This document shows positions 1-8,058 of a DNA stretch of 59,966 nt, piece after piece. A program made the position numbers and the translations under genes. Positions within the stretch are counted from its first letter, which is position 1; each line of letters opens with the position of its first letter. The stretch is taken from assembly GCA_016218045.1 (NCBI GenBank), contig JACRFB010000029.1, positions 1 to 59,966 of the forward strand. The letters run 5' to 3'. The DNA comes from Ignavibacteriota bacterium. Its GTDB lineage: Bacteria > Bacteroidota > Ignavibacteria > SZUA-365. The notes beneath the pieces were generated by a model. It saw only the letters and a program-made list of their open reading frames with translations, searched no databases and was not told the DNA's origin.

Positions 1-699
1 ACCGGCCGGGAACAGCACCGAGTACTTGAAGTACATGGTGGATCCGGGATGAGTGTACGCCAGCGGATTGCCGGCCTGATCGGTCGCGTCGATGGTGATC
101 GCATCCGCGGGGATGTTGCAGCCCTCGGCGTACCGCACCGCACCGAACCACTTCCAACCGGAAACGAAGTTCCATGCGGGTACGCCGCCGGCGGTGCTGC
201 CGTAGACGCCGTAGCCCACGACGTTGATGCGAAGACGGGAATCCTGCCATGTGTTCGGCACTGCCGCACCGGGCTGGCCCCACACAACGCGGCCGTCGTT
301 AAAAAGGACAAACGACGCTTTTTCTCCCGGTGCAAGCACGAGGTTGATGTCGACAGGAATTTCTTCGAGACCGACAAACACGGGACAGTTCGCGGCGAGG
401 TTACCGACGCCGGCGTAGGTCCAACCGGTGTTCGAAGCAACCTGCGGACCACGACGGTACCACACTTCAACCGGACCTGCGCCGAGGTAACAAATCGACG
501 GACTGATCCGACAGATCTTCACGTAATCGAGTGCTTCCACCTCGAACGAGATACCCTCATACCCTGACGCGCTGCCGGTGTACTGGTAGGCGGTCAAAAG
601 GTAGGGACACGGCTGGGCAACCGCGGTCTGCGGTACGCTGGAGAAAGCAAACAGGGCGATCGCAAAAACGAGCGCCGGCAAAACGTATTGACGGGTCAT
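1..699 (-). CDS. Secreted T9SS-type protein, paralogue of next gene (3' part outside window)
   Basis: This gene starts at ATG 699 with an AGGAGG-like site (GGAGGTTTTGT) just upstream and runs off the left edge. It begins with a signal peptide (MTRQYVLPALVFAIALFAFS, cleavage near AVAQ) and continues as CPYLLTAYQYTGSASGYEG. It aligns almost residue for residue with the first ~230 residues of the protein at 935-2497, including the CRISPSICY and WQDSRLRINVVGYGVYGSTAGG stretches (key residues Trp, Arg, Gly repeats). By analogy with that paralogue it is expected to be exported and to carry a T9SS sorting domain at its unseen C-terminus. Function unknown. The pair is a recent tandem duplication, promoter included. 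Confidence 0.85.
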   Translation of the reverse strand, partial: MTRQYVLPALVFAIALFAFSSVPQTAVAQPCPYLLTAYQYTGSASGYEGISFEVEALDYVKICRISPSICYLGAGPVEVWYRRGPQVASNTGWTYAGVGNLAANCPVFVGLEEIPVDINLVLAPGEKASFVLFNDGRVVWGQPGAAVPNTWQDSRLRINVVGYGVYGSTAGGVPAWNFVSGWKWFGAVRYAEGCNIPADAITIDATDQAGNPLAYTHPGSTMYFKYSVLFPAG

Positions 700-793
700 A
701 CAAAACCTCCATGGGTATATAATAGGTCCGGGCTGGAACAAGGCAATTTCCAAACCGCATCTAAAAGCGAATACGTGGCACTTGGATAGCGGG

Positions 794-822
794 ATATTAC
801 GTATCCAACTTGAAAAAGTCAA
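794..822 (-). promoter_or_regulatory. Sigma70-like promoter of the gene starting at 699
   Basis: On the minus strand TTGACT (817-822) is followed after 17 bp by TAATAT (794-799). The same layout occurs at the same distance upstream of the tandem paralogue. The promoter is embedded in an inverted repeat, GGCACTTG (777-784) and CAAGTGCC (820-827), that is also conserved in the second copy and may be an operator. Confidence 0.65.
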
Positions 823-881
823 GTGCCGCCATATGGAGGCGAAAAACGCTGTATGTACAAGCTACAAAACACACGCCTCGC

Positions 882-914
882 CCGCATAGTCCCGCCCGCG
901 GCGGGACTATGCGG
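882..914 (-). terminator. Perfect hairpin after the T9SS gene at 935-2497
   Basis: A perfect 15-bp inverted repeat (882-896 with 900-914, 3-nt loop) lies about 20 bp past the stop codon of the minus-strand gene. The T-rich stretch on the minus strand is short and 11 nt away (867-870), so it is either a weak intrinsic terminator or a 3'-end stabilising hairpin that separates the two paralogues. Confidence 0.6.
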
Positions 915-934
915 ACTCAGACGGCGTGAGAGGT

Positions 935-2497
935 TTACTTTGCGAGAGCCATCTTTATCGTCTTTGTGAAGGTCAGGCCGGACTCCACACCCGTCATCAT
1001 GATCGTTGCGACATAGTTGCCGCTCGACAGATTCGAGGCATCGAAGTTTGCCGTGTGTACGCCCGCATCAACGCGGCCGTCAACCAGCGTCGCGATTGTG
1101 CGACCGTACATGTCATTCACTGTGAGTGTCACCAGCGAGGCCTCCGGTGCGGTGTACCGGATCGACGTCGAAGGATTAAACGGATTCGGATAGTTCTGAT
1201 CCATGTCGAAGGTCTCGCGCGAGAACGTGCCGGACTTCGGTGTTCCGTGCATCTTCATCCAGTTCAACTTCATCGCGATGTAATCGAAGTTGTTCACCGT
1301 ACCGTTGCCGTCGGTGTCCATGTAACATCCCATCGCGGTTTGCCAGGGCACGGACGGCTGGCCGACCCACGTGTAATACGTGAACGGATTGGTTGGCTGG
1401 TCGGCGCGGTAGCGGGCAGGACCAGTCAGCCAGGTCGGGGACAGGTTTGCATCGAAGATGTACTTGTTCAACGACTTGCGGTCGCCGAAGTTTGTGATGC
1501 CGTCATTGTTCGCGTCGCCCGGATACACAAGGCACGGCGTCTTGCCGGCCGCGATAAGCATCAGCGAATTCGACGGGAGCGGCTTCGTGAGCGGCGTATT
1601 GCATGTGCTCAGCGAGGTCACCTGATAGTCCACGCGGTAGTAGCCCTCGGGGAGTGTCGACGGCAGCGTGATCGGTTGGATGCCGTCGAGCGGCGATCCG
1701 GCGGGTTTGTTCACGTTGAACGAGGTCGTCCATTCAGGCACGCTGGTCGAGCCGCCGATGCGGAAGAATTTCAGATCGAACGTGGTGCTGGTGGCTCCTG
1801 CAGGGAACTGCACCGAGTACTTGAAGTACATCGTCGATCCGGGATTCGTGTACGCCAGTGGATTACCCGCCTGGTCGGTCGCATCGATGGTGATCGCGTT
1901 CGCCGGAATGTTGCAGCCCTCGGCGTACCGCACCGCGCCGAACCATTTCCAGTTGGCGACAAAATTCCACGCAGGGACACCGCCGGCGGTGCTGCCGTAC
2001 ACGCCGTAGCCCACAACGTTTATCCTCAGTCGCGAATCCTGCCAGGTGTTCGGAACGGCGGAGCTGCTGCCGTTGGTCCATATCACACGACCGTCGTTGA
2101 ACAGCACAAACGTCGCCTTCTCTCCCGGCGCAAGCACGAGATTGATATCAACCGGGATTTCTTCCAAGGCAACAAACGTGGGGCAGTTGGCAGCGAGGAA
2201 ACCCGTTCCTGCGTGCGTCCATCCTGTATTCACCGCCGTTTTCGGACCCAGTCGATACCACACCTCGACATTACCGGCACCGATGTAACATATCGATGGG
2301 CTGATCCTGCAGATTTTTACGTAATCGATGGCCTCCACCTCGAACATTGCGCCCTCGTACCCGGTGGCGCTGCCTGTGTACTGGTACGCGGTCAACCGGT
2401 ATGGACACGGCTGTGCCACAGATTTCTGCGGCATAGCCGAAAAAACAGACACTGCCGCCGCTATTACGATTGTTTTGACAACGTAACGTCGGTTCAT
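935..2497 (-). CDS. Secreted protein with dockerin-like repeats and T9SS type A sorting domain
   Basis: A 520-aa protein; I chose ATG 2497 because it has an AGGAGG-type site (GGAGGTGTCGT) and opens a clean signal peptide (MNRRYVVKTIVIAAAVSVFS, cleavage near SVAQ). The middle holds two Ca-binding dockerin-like loops, GDANNDGITNFGD and DTDGNGTVNNFDY (around residues 330-410). The last ~85 residues are a classic T9SS type A sorting domain (NYPNPFNPST, then VNDMYGRTIATL and GNYVATI). It should cross the outer membrane and be released or anchored at the surface. Substrate or binding partner is unknown. The dockerin-like loops next to the sorting domain are common in Ignavibacteria-type secreted proteins. 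Confidence 0.9.
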   Translation of the reverse strand: MNRRYVVKTIVIAAAVSVFSAMPQKSVAQPCPYRLTAYQYTGSATGYEGAMFEVEAIDYVKICRISPSICYIGAGNVEVWYRLGPKTAVNTGWTHAGTGFLAANCPTFVALEEIPVDINLVLAPGEKATFVLFNDGRVIWTNGSSSAVPNTWQDSRLRINVVGYGVYGSTAGGVPAWNFVANWKWFGAVRYAEGCNIPANAITIDATDQAGNPLAYTNPGSTMYFKYSVQFPAGATSTTFDLKFFRIGGSTSVPEWTTSFNVNKPAGSPLDGIQPITLPSTLPEGYYRVDYQVTSLSTCNTPLTKPLPSNSLMLIAAGKTPCLVYPGDANNDGITNFGDRKSLNKYIFDANLSPTWLTGPARYRADQPTNPFTYYTWVGQPSVPWQTAMGCYMDTDGNGTVNNFDYIAMKLNWMKMHGTPKSGTFSRETFDMDQNYPNPFNPSTSIRYTAPEASLVTLTVNDMYGRTIATLVDGRVDAGVHTANFDASNLSSGNYVATIMMTGVESGLTFTKTIKMALAK

Positions 2498-2596
2498 ACG
2501 ACACCTCCTGGGTATGTATATAGAAAAATGCGGCTTGGAATTAAGGCGCATTCCAAACCGCATTAAAAGCGAATACGTGGCACTTGGATTAATGTG

Positions 2597-2625
2597 ATGA
2601 TAATCATCCTGATTTAGAAAGTCAA
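2597..2625 (-). promoter_or_regulatory. Sigma70-like promoter of the T9SS gene at 2497
   Basis: TTGACT (2620-2625) and TATCAT (2597-2602) are separated by 17 bp on the minus strand. As in the first copy it sits between GGCACTTG (2579-2586) and CAAGTGCC (2623-2630). The sequence between the two half sites differs from the first copy while the half sites and promoter boxes are kept, which points to selection on them. Confidence 0.65.
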
Positions 2626-2714
2626 GTGCCTCCAGGTGATGCCGGCAATTTTTTGTCGATATTTTTTTGTGTTGATGCCGCTGATCGCGACACGATGCGC
2701 GACACGAGTCGATG

Positions 2715-3182
2715 TCACGTAAAAATGATCTGTCCGCCCGCCGCTCGTTCGTAGAACTGGCCTACCGAGATGATGTCGTCGACCATGGGACAGAAGTCTT
2801 GCTTTGTGAGATGGAACATGTCGACCGAGGCCTTGCATGCGTAGATGCCCGCGCCCGCGTCATGAATCATCTCGAGGAATTCACGCACGGGTGGAATGTC
2901 GATTTTCTCCATTTCCTTTTTCATCATACCCGTGGCGAAGGCCGACATGCCCGGGAGCATGCCCAGCATCGTGGGCATATGCATGCCGGGATTTCCGACG
3001 GTCGCGACCTTGATCTTGTCCATCCTCTTGTCGATGATGGCGTCCATCCCGAAGAAGGTGAAAAAGAGGTCGGCCTCGATGCCTTCCATGCGCGCGCCGT
3101 TGGCCATGATGAGACCCGGATACACGCCGTCGAGCGAGCCGCGGGACACGATGATCGATACTTTTTCGAACGGTTCTGCCAT
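2715..3182 (-). CDS. DsrE/DsrF-like sulfur-handling protein (DsrE2 type)
   Basis: 155 aa, start ATG 3182 with a GGAG site. The fold signature is that of the DsrE/F/peroxiredoxin-like family: an N-terminal IIVSRGSLDGVYPGLIMANGA strand-helix, the FFTFFGMDAI segment, and a C-terminal YACKASVDMF stretch holding the conserved Cys (C115) that in this family carries sulfur. It is the last gene of a four-gene minus-strand cluster with a flavoprotein, a DUF1641 protein and a DsrC-like protein, so cytoplasmic persulfide relay after sulfide oxidation is the likely role. The family assignment is firm; the reaction is inferred. Confidence 0.85.
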   Translation of the reverse strand: MAEPFEKVSIIVSRGSLDGVYPGLIMANGARMEGIEADLFFTFFGMDAIIDKRMDKIKVATVGNPGMHMPTMLGMLPGMSAFATGMMKKEMEKIDIPPVREFLEMIHDAGAGIYACKASVDMFHLTKQDFCPMVDDIISVGQFYERAAGGQIIFT

Positions 3183-3197
3183 GACGGATTCTCCTTC

Positions 3198-3500
3198 TCA
3201 GATGCAGCCCTTCGGTTTCGGAAGACCGGCGATTTTCGCGGCCTTTTTTGCGGGTCCCTTCGGAAACAGCGCGTACAGTTCCTTTGTGTCGACACCGCTC
3301 TCTTTGGTCAGTTTGCGGATCGACGGTGCATCACCATGCGCATCGAATTCCTTGCGCATGTAATTGGTCACGAGCCAGTGGCGCTCGTTCAAGGTCTCGA
3401 TGCCCTCCTCGCGCGCGAGTTCGAGCGCCGTGGCTTCATTCCAGTCCGCGCGGTTGGCCAGATGACCGTCGGCGTCGCGCGTCAGATCCTGTGCAGACAT
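3198..3500 (-). CDS. DsrC/TusE-like sulfur carrier
   Basis: 100 aa, ATG 3500 preceded by AGGAGT. It matches the DsrC/TusE family throughout (WLVTNYMRKEF; C-terminal GLPKPKGCI). The penultimate Cys of the flexible arm is present, but the second arm Cys seen in true DsrC of dissimilatory sulfite reducers is replaced by Ala (AKKAAKIAG), so it is closer to TusE or a sulfurtransferase-type DsrC. Only 15 bp separate it from the DsrE-like gene. It probably accepts a persulfide from the DsrE-like partner or the neighbouring flavoprotein. Confidence 0.88.
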   Translation of the reverse strand: MSAQDLTRDADGHLANRADWNEATALELAREEGIETLNERHWLVTNYMRKEFDAHGDAPSIRKLTKESGVDTKELYALFPKGPAKKAAKIAGLPKPKGCI

Positions 3501-3531
3501 GGGTACTCCTGTGATGGTGTGTGAGAAACGG

Positions 3532-4197
3532 TCAGTTTTTTTCCGCTATCTTTTTTGTGAACGCGAGCAGGAACGCGAGGCCGCGCCGCGCCTCCGGCGT
3601 GTTCAGGTCACGCAGAAGAGCGAAGAGCGACGGCTCGTCACGCACGTCGATGTCGAGCTTCTTGTACACGGCCACGGCGTTGTTGATCGCACCGAGCATG
3701 TCGGGCTGCGTGAGATTTTTGACGGTCCCGAGTATGCTTACCACGTTGTCGCCGAGTGCGCGGACGTCGTCGGGCGTGTAGCTTGTGACGACCGCGTCGG
3801 CTATGCGGCCGAATTCCCGCATAAACACGAAGTAGCCCTTGCGATCGAATTCGTCGAGTCGCGCCATGAGGCCGAGCACCGATTCACGCGCCAGCGGCGC
3901 GGCATCGACGAGGAAGTCCTTGAGACTCTCGAGCTGCTCGATCACCGACGTGATGGTGCCCACGTTGCGCAGCATCTTCTTCCCGAGATACAGCAATTCG
4001 GCGGTTGACAGGGAGTCGTGCATGCCGTCGAGTTCGACGACGGCGGTGCGATACACGTCCTTACCGACTCGCATAAGATCGTCCTTGAGGTCGTCCAGTT
4101 CCTGTCGATGCCGCCGCTGCGCCTCGACTTCCGAAAGAAGGAAGTCGAGCTTGCGGTTCATCTCCTCGAACTGCAGCCGCAAATCCTGGTCGTCCAT
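3532..4197 (-). CDS. DUF1641 protein of the sulfide-oxidation cluster
   Basis: Start taken at ATG 4197, one base after the stop of the flavoprotein gene, because AGAGGTGG lies just upstream; the longer reading frame is inside the neighbour. The 221-aa protein opens with a coiled coil (LQFEEMNRKLDFLLSEVE) and contains the GTVKNLTQPDML segment characteristic of DUF1641. Family members usually sit next to sulfide:quinone reductase-like or formate dehydrogenase genes, and here the arrangement is the same. No catalytic motif is visible; a membrane-association or scaffold role for the flavoprotein is a guess. Confidence 0.85.
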   Translation of the reverse strand: MDDQDLRLQFEEMNRKLDFLLSEVEAQRRHRQELDDLKDDLMRVGKDVYRTAVVELDGMHDSLSTAELLYLGKKMLRNVGTITSVIEQLESLKDFLVDAAPLARESVLGLMARLDEFDRKGYFVFMREFGRIADAVVTSYTPDDVRALGDNVVSILGTVKNLTQPDMLGAINNAVAVYKKLDIDVRDEPSLFALLRDLNTPEARRGLAFLLAFTKKIAEKN

Positions 4198-4198
4198 G

Positions 4199-5428
4199 TT
4201 ACCACCTCTTCCCTGCCATCGACATGTTCGCCTCGATGGGCAGCTCGACACCCTTCAGCAGGAAGTTCCAGTACATCCAGCGGAACATGATCTTGCCATA
4301 GTGATTCATCTGCGTCTCTTCGAGCAGCGAAAACGGGCCGATGCCCGGCAACGGAAATTTTCCCGGGAGCGGTTCGGTGTCGTAATTGAAGTCGATGAGG
4401 ATGCCTTTGCCGAAACCCGACTCGATGAAGCAGTTCGCGTGTCCATCAAATGCGGCGGTGAGCGGGCGCCCCTCTATCGCCGCAAGGATGTTGTCCGTGA
4501 GAATGTCGGCCTGGAAATGTGCGACGGAACCCGCCTTCGAACTGGGCAGATTGGTTGCATCGCCAATCACAAACACGTCTTCGTGGGCAAGTGAGCGGAG
4601 CGTCTGTTTATCCGTCGGTATGAAATTCAGTTCATCACCCATGCCGCTGCGTTCGATAGCTTCGTCGCCCATGTTGGTGGGAATCGTGACGAGGCAGTCG
4701 AATTCGATTTCGGTTTCGTCCCAGGCCACGATCGCCGGACGCTCCTCGTCGACGCGTCCGATGGAGAACTCGGGCGTCAGGCGTATGTTTTTCTTGTCGA
4801 GTGTGTCGCCGAGTATCGACGAGGCCTTGGGCTTGGTGAATGCACCCGGGAGAGGGGTCACGTAATGGATGTCGACCTTGTCGCGTATGCCGCGTTCGGT
4901 GAAGTACCAGTCCGCGAGGAACGCAAATTCCAGTGGCGCGACAGGGCACTTGATGGGCATCTCCGCGACGTTGATTACCAGCCGGCCGCCTTCCCAACGC
5001 TTGAAAAAATCCGCCAAAGCGCAGGCGCCCTCGATGGTGTAGAAGTCGAAGATGCGCTTGTGCCACAAGACGCCGCGCAGACCTTCCGTCTGATCGGGAC
5101 GGATCTTTGCGCCCGTGGCCACGATGAGTATGTCGTAACTGAGCACACGGCCGTCCGCGAGCAGCACACGGTGTGCTTCGGGTTCGATGCGGTCGATGGC
5201 GCCCATCACCACGTCGGTGCCCGGCGGGAAAAAGTCGCGCTTCGGTTTTACGACATCGCGGCGCGTGTACATGCCGAAGGGAATAAACAGAAATCCCGGC
5301 TGATAGTAGTGTGTCTCGTATTGGTCCACAATGGTCAGATGCCACTCCGCCGCATCGAGTTCGTGCGCGAGTTTGTTGAGCATCATCGTGCCTGCCGTTC
5401 CGGCGCCGAGAATGAGGAGTTTTTTCAT
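4199..5428 (-). CDS. sqr: Sulfide:quinone oxidoreductase-like flavoprotein
   Basis: 409 aa. The N-terminus is an FAD-binding Rossmann motif (LILGAGTAGT, residues 5-14), followed by ATGA(K) near 104-108 and the second FAD motif VFVIGDATNLP (~285-295). The two redox Cys of the SQR family are present: C161 in KCPVAP and C333 in ANCFIESGFGKG. A C-terminal amphipathic segment (MFRWMYWNFLLKG) fits the monotopic membrane anchor of SQR. Expected reaction: oxidation of sulfide (or persulfide) with electrons passed to quinone. Clustered with DUF1641, DsrC-like and DsrE-like genes, which would take over the sulfane sulfur. Subclass not determined. Confidence 0.88.
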   Translation of the reverse strand: MKKLLILGAGTAGTMMLNKLAHELDAAEWHLTIVDQYETHYYQPGFLFIPFGMYTRRDVVKPKRDFFPPGTDVVMGAIDRIEPEAHRVLLADGRVLSYDILIVATGAKIRPDQTEGLRGVLWHKRIFDFYTIEGACALADFFKRWEGGRLVINVAEMPIKCPVAPLEFAFLADWYFTERGIRDKVDIHYVTPLPGAFTKPKASSILGDTLDKKNIRLTPEFSIGRVDEERPAIVAWDETEIEFDCLVTIPTNMGDEAIERSGMGDELNFIPTDKQTLRSLAHEDVFVIGDATNLPSSKAGSVAHFQADILTDNILAAIEGRPLTAAFDGHANCFIESGFGKGILIDFNYDTEPLPGKFPLPGIGPFSLLEETQMNHYGKIMFRWMYWNFLLKGVELPIEANMSMAGKRW

Positions 5429-5466
5429 GGAGGTGCGTGGGATGTAGGGGAGGTTGTCGTGTTGTA

Positions 5467-5570
5467 ACTCGGAGTGGGGTTAGGAGTTGGGATCTAGGAG
5501 GTGGGAGTTACAAGCTGGGTCTGGAGAGAGCGACTCCTAGATCCTAACTCCTAGCTCCTATCTCCTCCGA
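5467..5570. repeat. Heptamer repeat arrays in opposite orientation at a gene 3' end
   Basis: From 5467 to about 5515 the plus strand carries degenerate 7-bp units of the type GTTAGGA / TCTAGGA / GTTGGGA; from about 5534 to 5567 the complementary type (CTAGATC, CTAACTC, CTAGCTC, CTATCTC) follows. The two halves can pair as a long imperfect hairpin. The last seven codons and the stop of the MerR gene (EEIGARS, TAG) are made of these units. Confidence 0.7.
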
Positions 5571-6023
5571 TATGCCGGTAGTGCCGTCCGGCAGACTGAT
5601 GCTCTGAAGCAAGGTCTTGATGCCGCCTTTGATGCTGTTGCAATCGGTGTATTCGCGATAGACGATACACTCGCGACACTCCTTGCCCTGGCAGAATTCC
5701 GACTTGTGTGTCAGTTTCCAGCAGGGCGCGTTGTGCCCGATGTATGCAGCGCAGGTGTCGCGATCCTCGATGGGACATTGAATCACGGCCCAGCACGGAA
5801 CCAGCGAGAGTATCCGCTTGATGCCCTCGATGCTCATCTTGTCTTCGCTGATCGCCGTGCGAATGCAGCGGATACGCTCGAGATCCGCGTCGGAATACAA
5901 TCGATGATTGCTGTCCTTTTTGTATGGAATGATCAGCCCCTCGCGTTCGTACAGACGCAGCGTCGGTATGGAGATCCCTAAAAGACGCGCGGCGGTGCTG
6001 ATCGTGTACTTCGGTTTGTCCAT
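5544..6023 (-). CDS. MerR-family transcriptional regulator with Cys-rich sensor region
   Basis: 159 aa from ATG 6023 (MDKPKYTISTAARLLG); the longer frame upstream is rejected because it is composed of repeat-like sequence and the HTH should begin near residue 5. Residues 5-75 form the MerR winged helix (TLRLYEREGLI, NHRLYSDADLERI). The C-terminal half holds eight Cys (PCWAVIQCP, DTCAAY, APCWKL, FCQGKECRECIVY, TDCNS), pointing to a metal or Fe-S cluster sensor. It sits directly upstream of the sulfide module and downstream of the SulP gene, so redox or sulfur-linked control is plausible. Its last seven residues are encoded by a heptamer repeat. Confidence 0.87.
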   Translation of the reverse strand: MDKPKYTISTAARLLGISIPTLRLYEREGLIIPYKKDSNHRLYSDADLERIRCIRTAISEDKMSIEGIKRILSLVPCWAVIQCPIEDRDTCAAYIGHNAPCWKLTHKSEFCQGKECRECIVYREYTDCNSIKGGIKTLLQSISLPDGTTGISEEIGARS

Positions 6024-6249
6024 GGACGAGGTGCTGATGTGCAGGTGCTGATGTTGAGGTGCAAAATATCTACCAATTGTGGCTATCAACTTTCCTGCCA
6101 CTCAGCATAGATACAAATTTTCGATTAAAAAGAGAAGTCTTTCGCGAATCTCGTCTCATTCGTGAGACGGATTCGTACGGAGTTTCCCAATTCCGCGAAA
6201 ATCCCATTCATCCCCGTGCATGTTCCCCGGTCGAGTCGGGAAAGGGCCC

Positions 6250-7956
6250 TTACTCCTTCTCGCGCGCGACGGTGGGCTCGAATCGCAGATGTGCCGTGCG
6301 CGGGAGTTGCAGCACCTCGCGCGCATGGTCGAGCGCGTCGTCGAGGTTGCCGAAAAAGAGGTTCTCCCCGAGCACGTCGATAAATCCGGACTGGGTGGCG
6401 GCAAAAAGCGGCTGCGCGTGAATATCGGATATCAGGAGCTGAATACGGTTTTTTTTGCAACGGTCGTGGAGTTCCTCGAGCGCGTGCAGACCACCGGCGT
6501 CCATGTACGGCACATTGCGCATACGGATGATGAGCACCTTGGGCGGAGCCGAACCTATCGAGAGCGTGGAGTGGAATTTGTCGACAGAGCCGAAGAAGAA
6601 CGGTCCGTTGATCTCGAACACCTGCACGCCGGCGGGGATGTCGCGGAAGGCGACGGCGTTCGGATCGTCGGTCTCCTCCGCATCCTTGATGTCGGCGTCG
6701 AAGAGCCGCACGTTCGATACGTCGGCCATCTGCTTCATGAAGATCAACGCCGCCATGATCATGCCTATCTCGATCGCCACGGTCAGGTCGAAAATCACCG
6801 TCAGGAGGAAGGTGACGACGAGCACCATGACATCGGCACGCGGACCTTTCAGTATCGCGATGAAGGCATCGTATTCACTCATCGCGATGGCGACCCGCAC
6901 CAGCACCGCGGCCAGCGCGGCGAGAGGGATGAGTCCGGCCCAACGTCCGAAGAGAAGCATGATCAGCAGCAGCACCATGGCGTGCACGATGCCAGCGACG
7001 GGTGTGCGCGCGCCATTTTTCACGTTGGTCACGGTCCGCGCAATGGCGCCGGTGGCGGGGATGCCGCCGAAGATCGACGAGGCGATGTTGGCCGCTCCCT
7101 GCGCGACAAGTTCCATGTTGGACCGATGCCGTCCGCCCGCCATACCGTCGGCCACAACGGCGCTGAGCAGTGATTCAATGCCCGCGAGAAAGGCGATGGT
7201 GGTGGCGGGCAGCACCAGTTCGGTGATGCGCTCCCAGGTCACGACGGGCAGCGAAGGCGCGGGCAGGGACGAGGGAATCTCGCCGAAGCGGCTCGTGATA
7301 GTGTCGACCGGGAGCTGAAAGACCTGCACCACAACGGTCGCGAGCACGATAGCCACAAGCGATCCGGGGATACGCGAGCTGATGCGCGGCCACAGCAGAA
7401 TCACGAGAAGCGAACCGGCTCCGACACCGAGCGCGTACAGGTTCACGGTGCTCCATGCCGCGCCGTACGCGAACCACTTCTCCACAAAATCGCTCGGCAC
7501 GGCGCCCATGCGCAGTCCGAGGAAGTCCTTGACCTGGGAGGAAAAGATGATGACGGCTATGCCGGAGGTAAAACCCGTGACGATGGGATAGGGAATGAAC
7601 TTGATGAGTCCACCGAACTTTGCGAGTCCCATCAGGATCAGGATGACACCAGCCATGGCCGTCGCAATGGTCAGGCCGTCGATGCCGTATTTTGCTACGA
7701 TGGAATAGACGATCACCACGAAGGCGCCGGTGGGTCCGCCGATCTGCACGCGGCTCCCTCCCAGCGCGGAGATCAGGAAGCCCGCCACTATTGCCGTGTA
7801 CAAACCCTTCTCGGGCGAAACACCCGAAGCGATGGCAAAGGCGATTGCCAGCGGCAGTGCAACTATGCCGACAATCGTGCCCGCGGTCAGATCGGCGAGG
7901 AAATTCCTGCGCGTGTATCCTTCTTTGAGCGTCGAAATGATTTTCGGGACAAACAT
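6250..7956 (-). CDS. SulP-family anion permease with C-terminal STAS domain
   Basis: 568 aa. Residues ~15-400 are the SulP transmembrane core (FLADLTAGTIVGIVALPLAIAFAIASG, VQIGGPTGAF, GGIPATGAIARTVTN, about 10-12 membrane segments). Residues ~435-550 are a STAS domain (VFEINGPFFFGSVDKF, VLIIRMRNVPYMDAGGLHALEEL). Such proteins move sulfate, bicarbonate or other anions across the inner membrane. Next to the sulfur oxidation cluster, sulfate or sulfite traffic is a reasonable guess, but SulP substrate cannot be read from sequence. Confidence 0.92.
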   Translation of the reverse strand: MFVPKIISTLKEGYTRRNFLADLTAGTIVGIVALPLAIAFAIASGVSPEKGLYTAIVAGFLISALGGSRVQIGGPTGAFVVIVYSIVAKYGIDGLTIATAMAGVILILMGLAKFGGLIKFIPYPIVTGFTSGIAVIIFSSQVKDFLGLRMGAVPSDFVEKWFAYGAAWSTVNLYALGVGAGSLLVILLWPRISSRIPGSLVAIVLATVVVQVFQLPVDTITSRFGEIPSSLPAPSLPVVTWERITELVLPATTIAFLAGIESLLSAVVADGMAGGRHRSNMELVAQGAANIASSIFGGIPATGAIARTVTNVKNGARTPVAGIVHAMVLLLIMLLFGRWAGLIPLAALAAVLVRVAIAMSEYDAFIAILKGPRADVMVLVVTFLLTVIFDLTVAIEIGMIMAALIFMKQMADVSNVRLFDADIKDAEETDDPNAVAFRDIPAGVQVFEINGPFFFGSVDKFHSTLSIGSAPPKVLIIRMRNVPYMDAGGLHALEELHDRCKKNRIQLLISDIHAQPLFAATQSGFIDVLGENLFFGNLDDALDHAREVLQLPRTAHLRFEPTVAREKE

Positions 7957-8058
7957 TCCCGAAATTATTCAATTTTTGGATGTGATAAAAAGGCGCAAGG
8001 AAAAGGGGGAATGGAATCCGTGGAAACCACTCCCTCTCATTAGTCCGGAACGCTGTGT

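Noticed and set aside
926-2566. 546-aa plus-strand ORF opposite the T9SS gene
   Set aside because: It is the antisense frame of a clearly coding gene, His/Arg-rich, without a ribosome site or recognisable domain.
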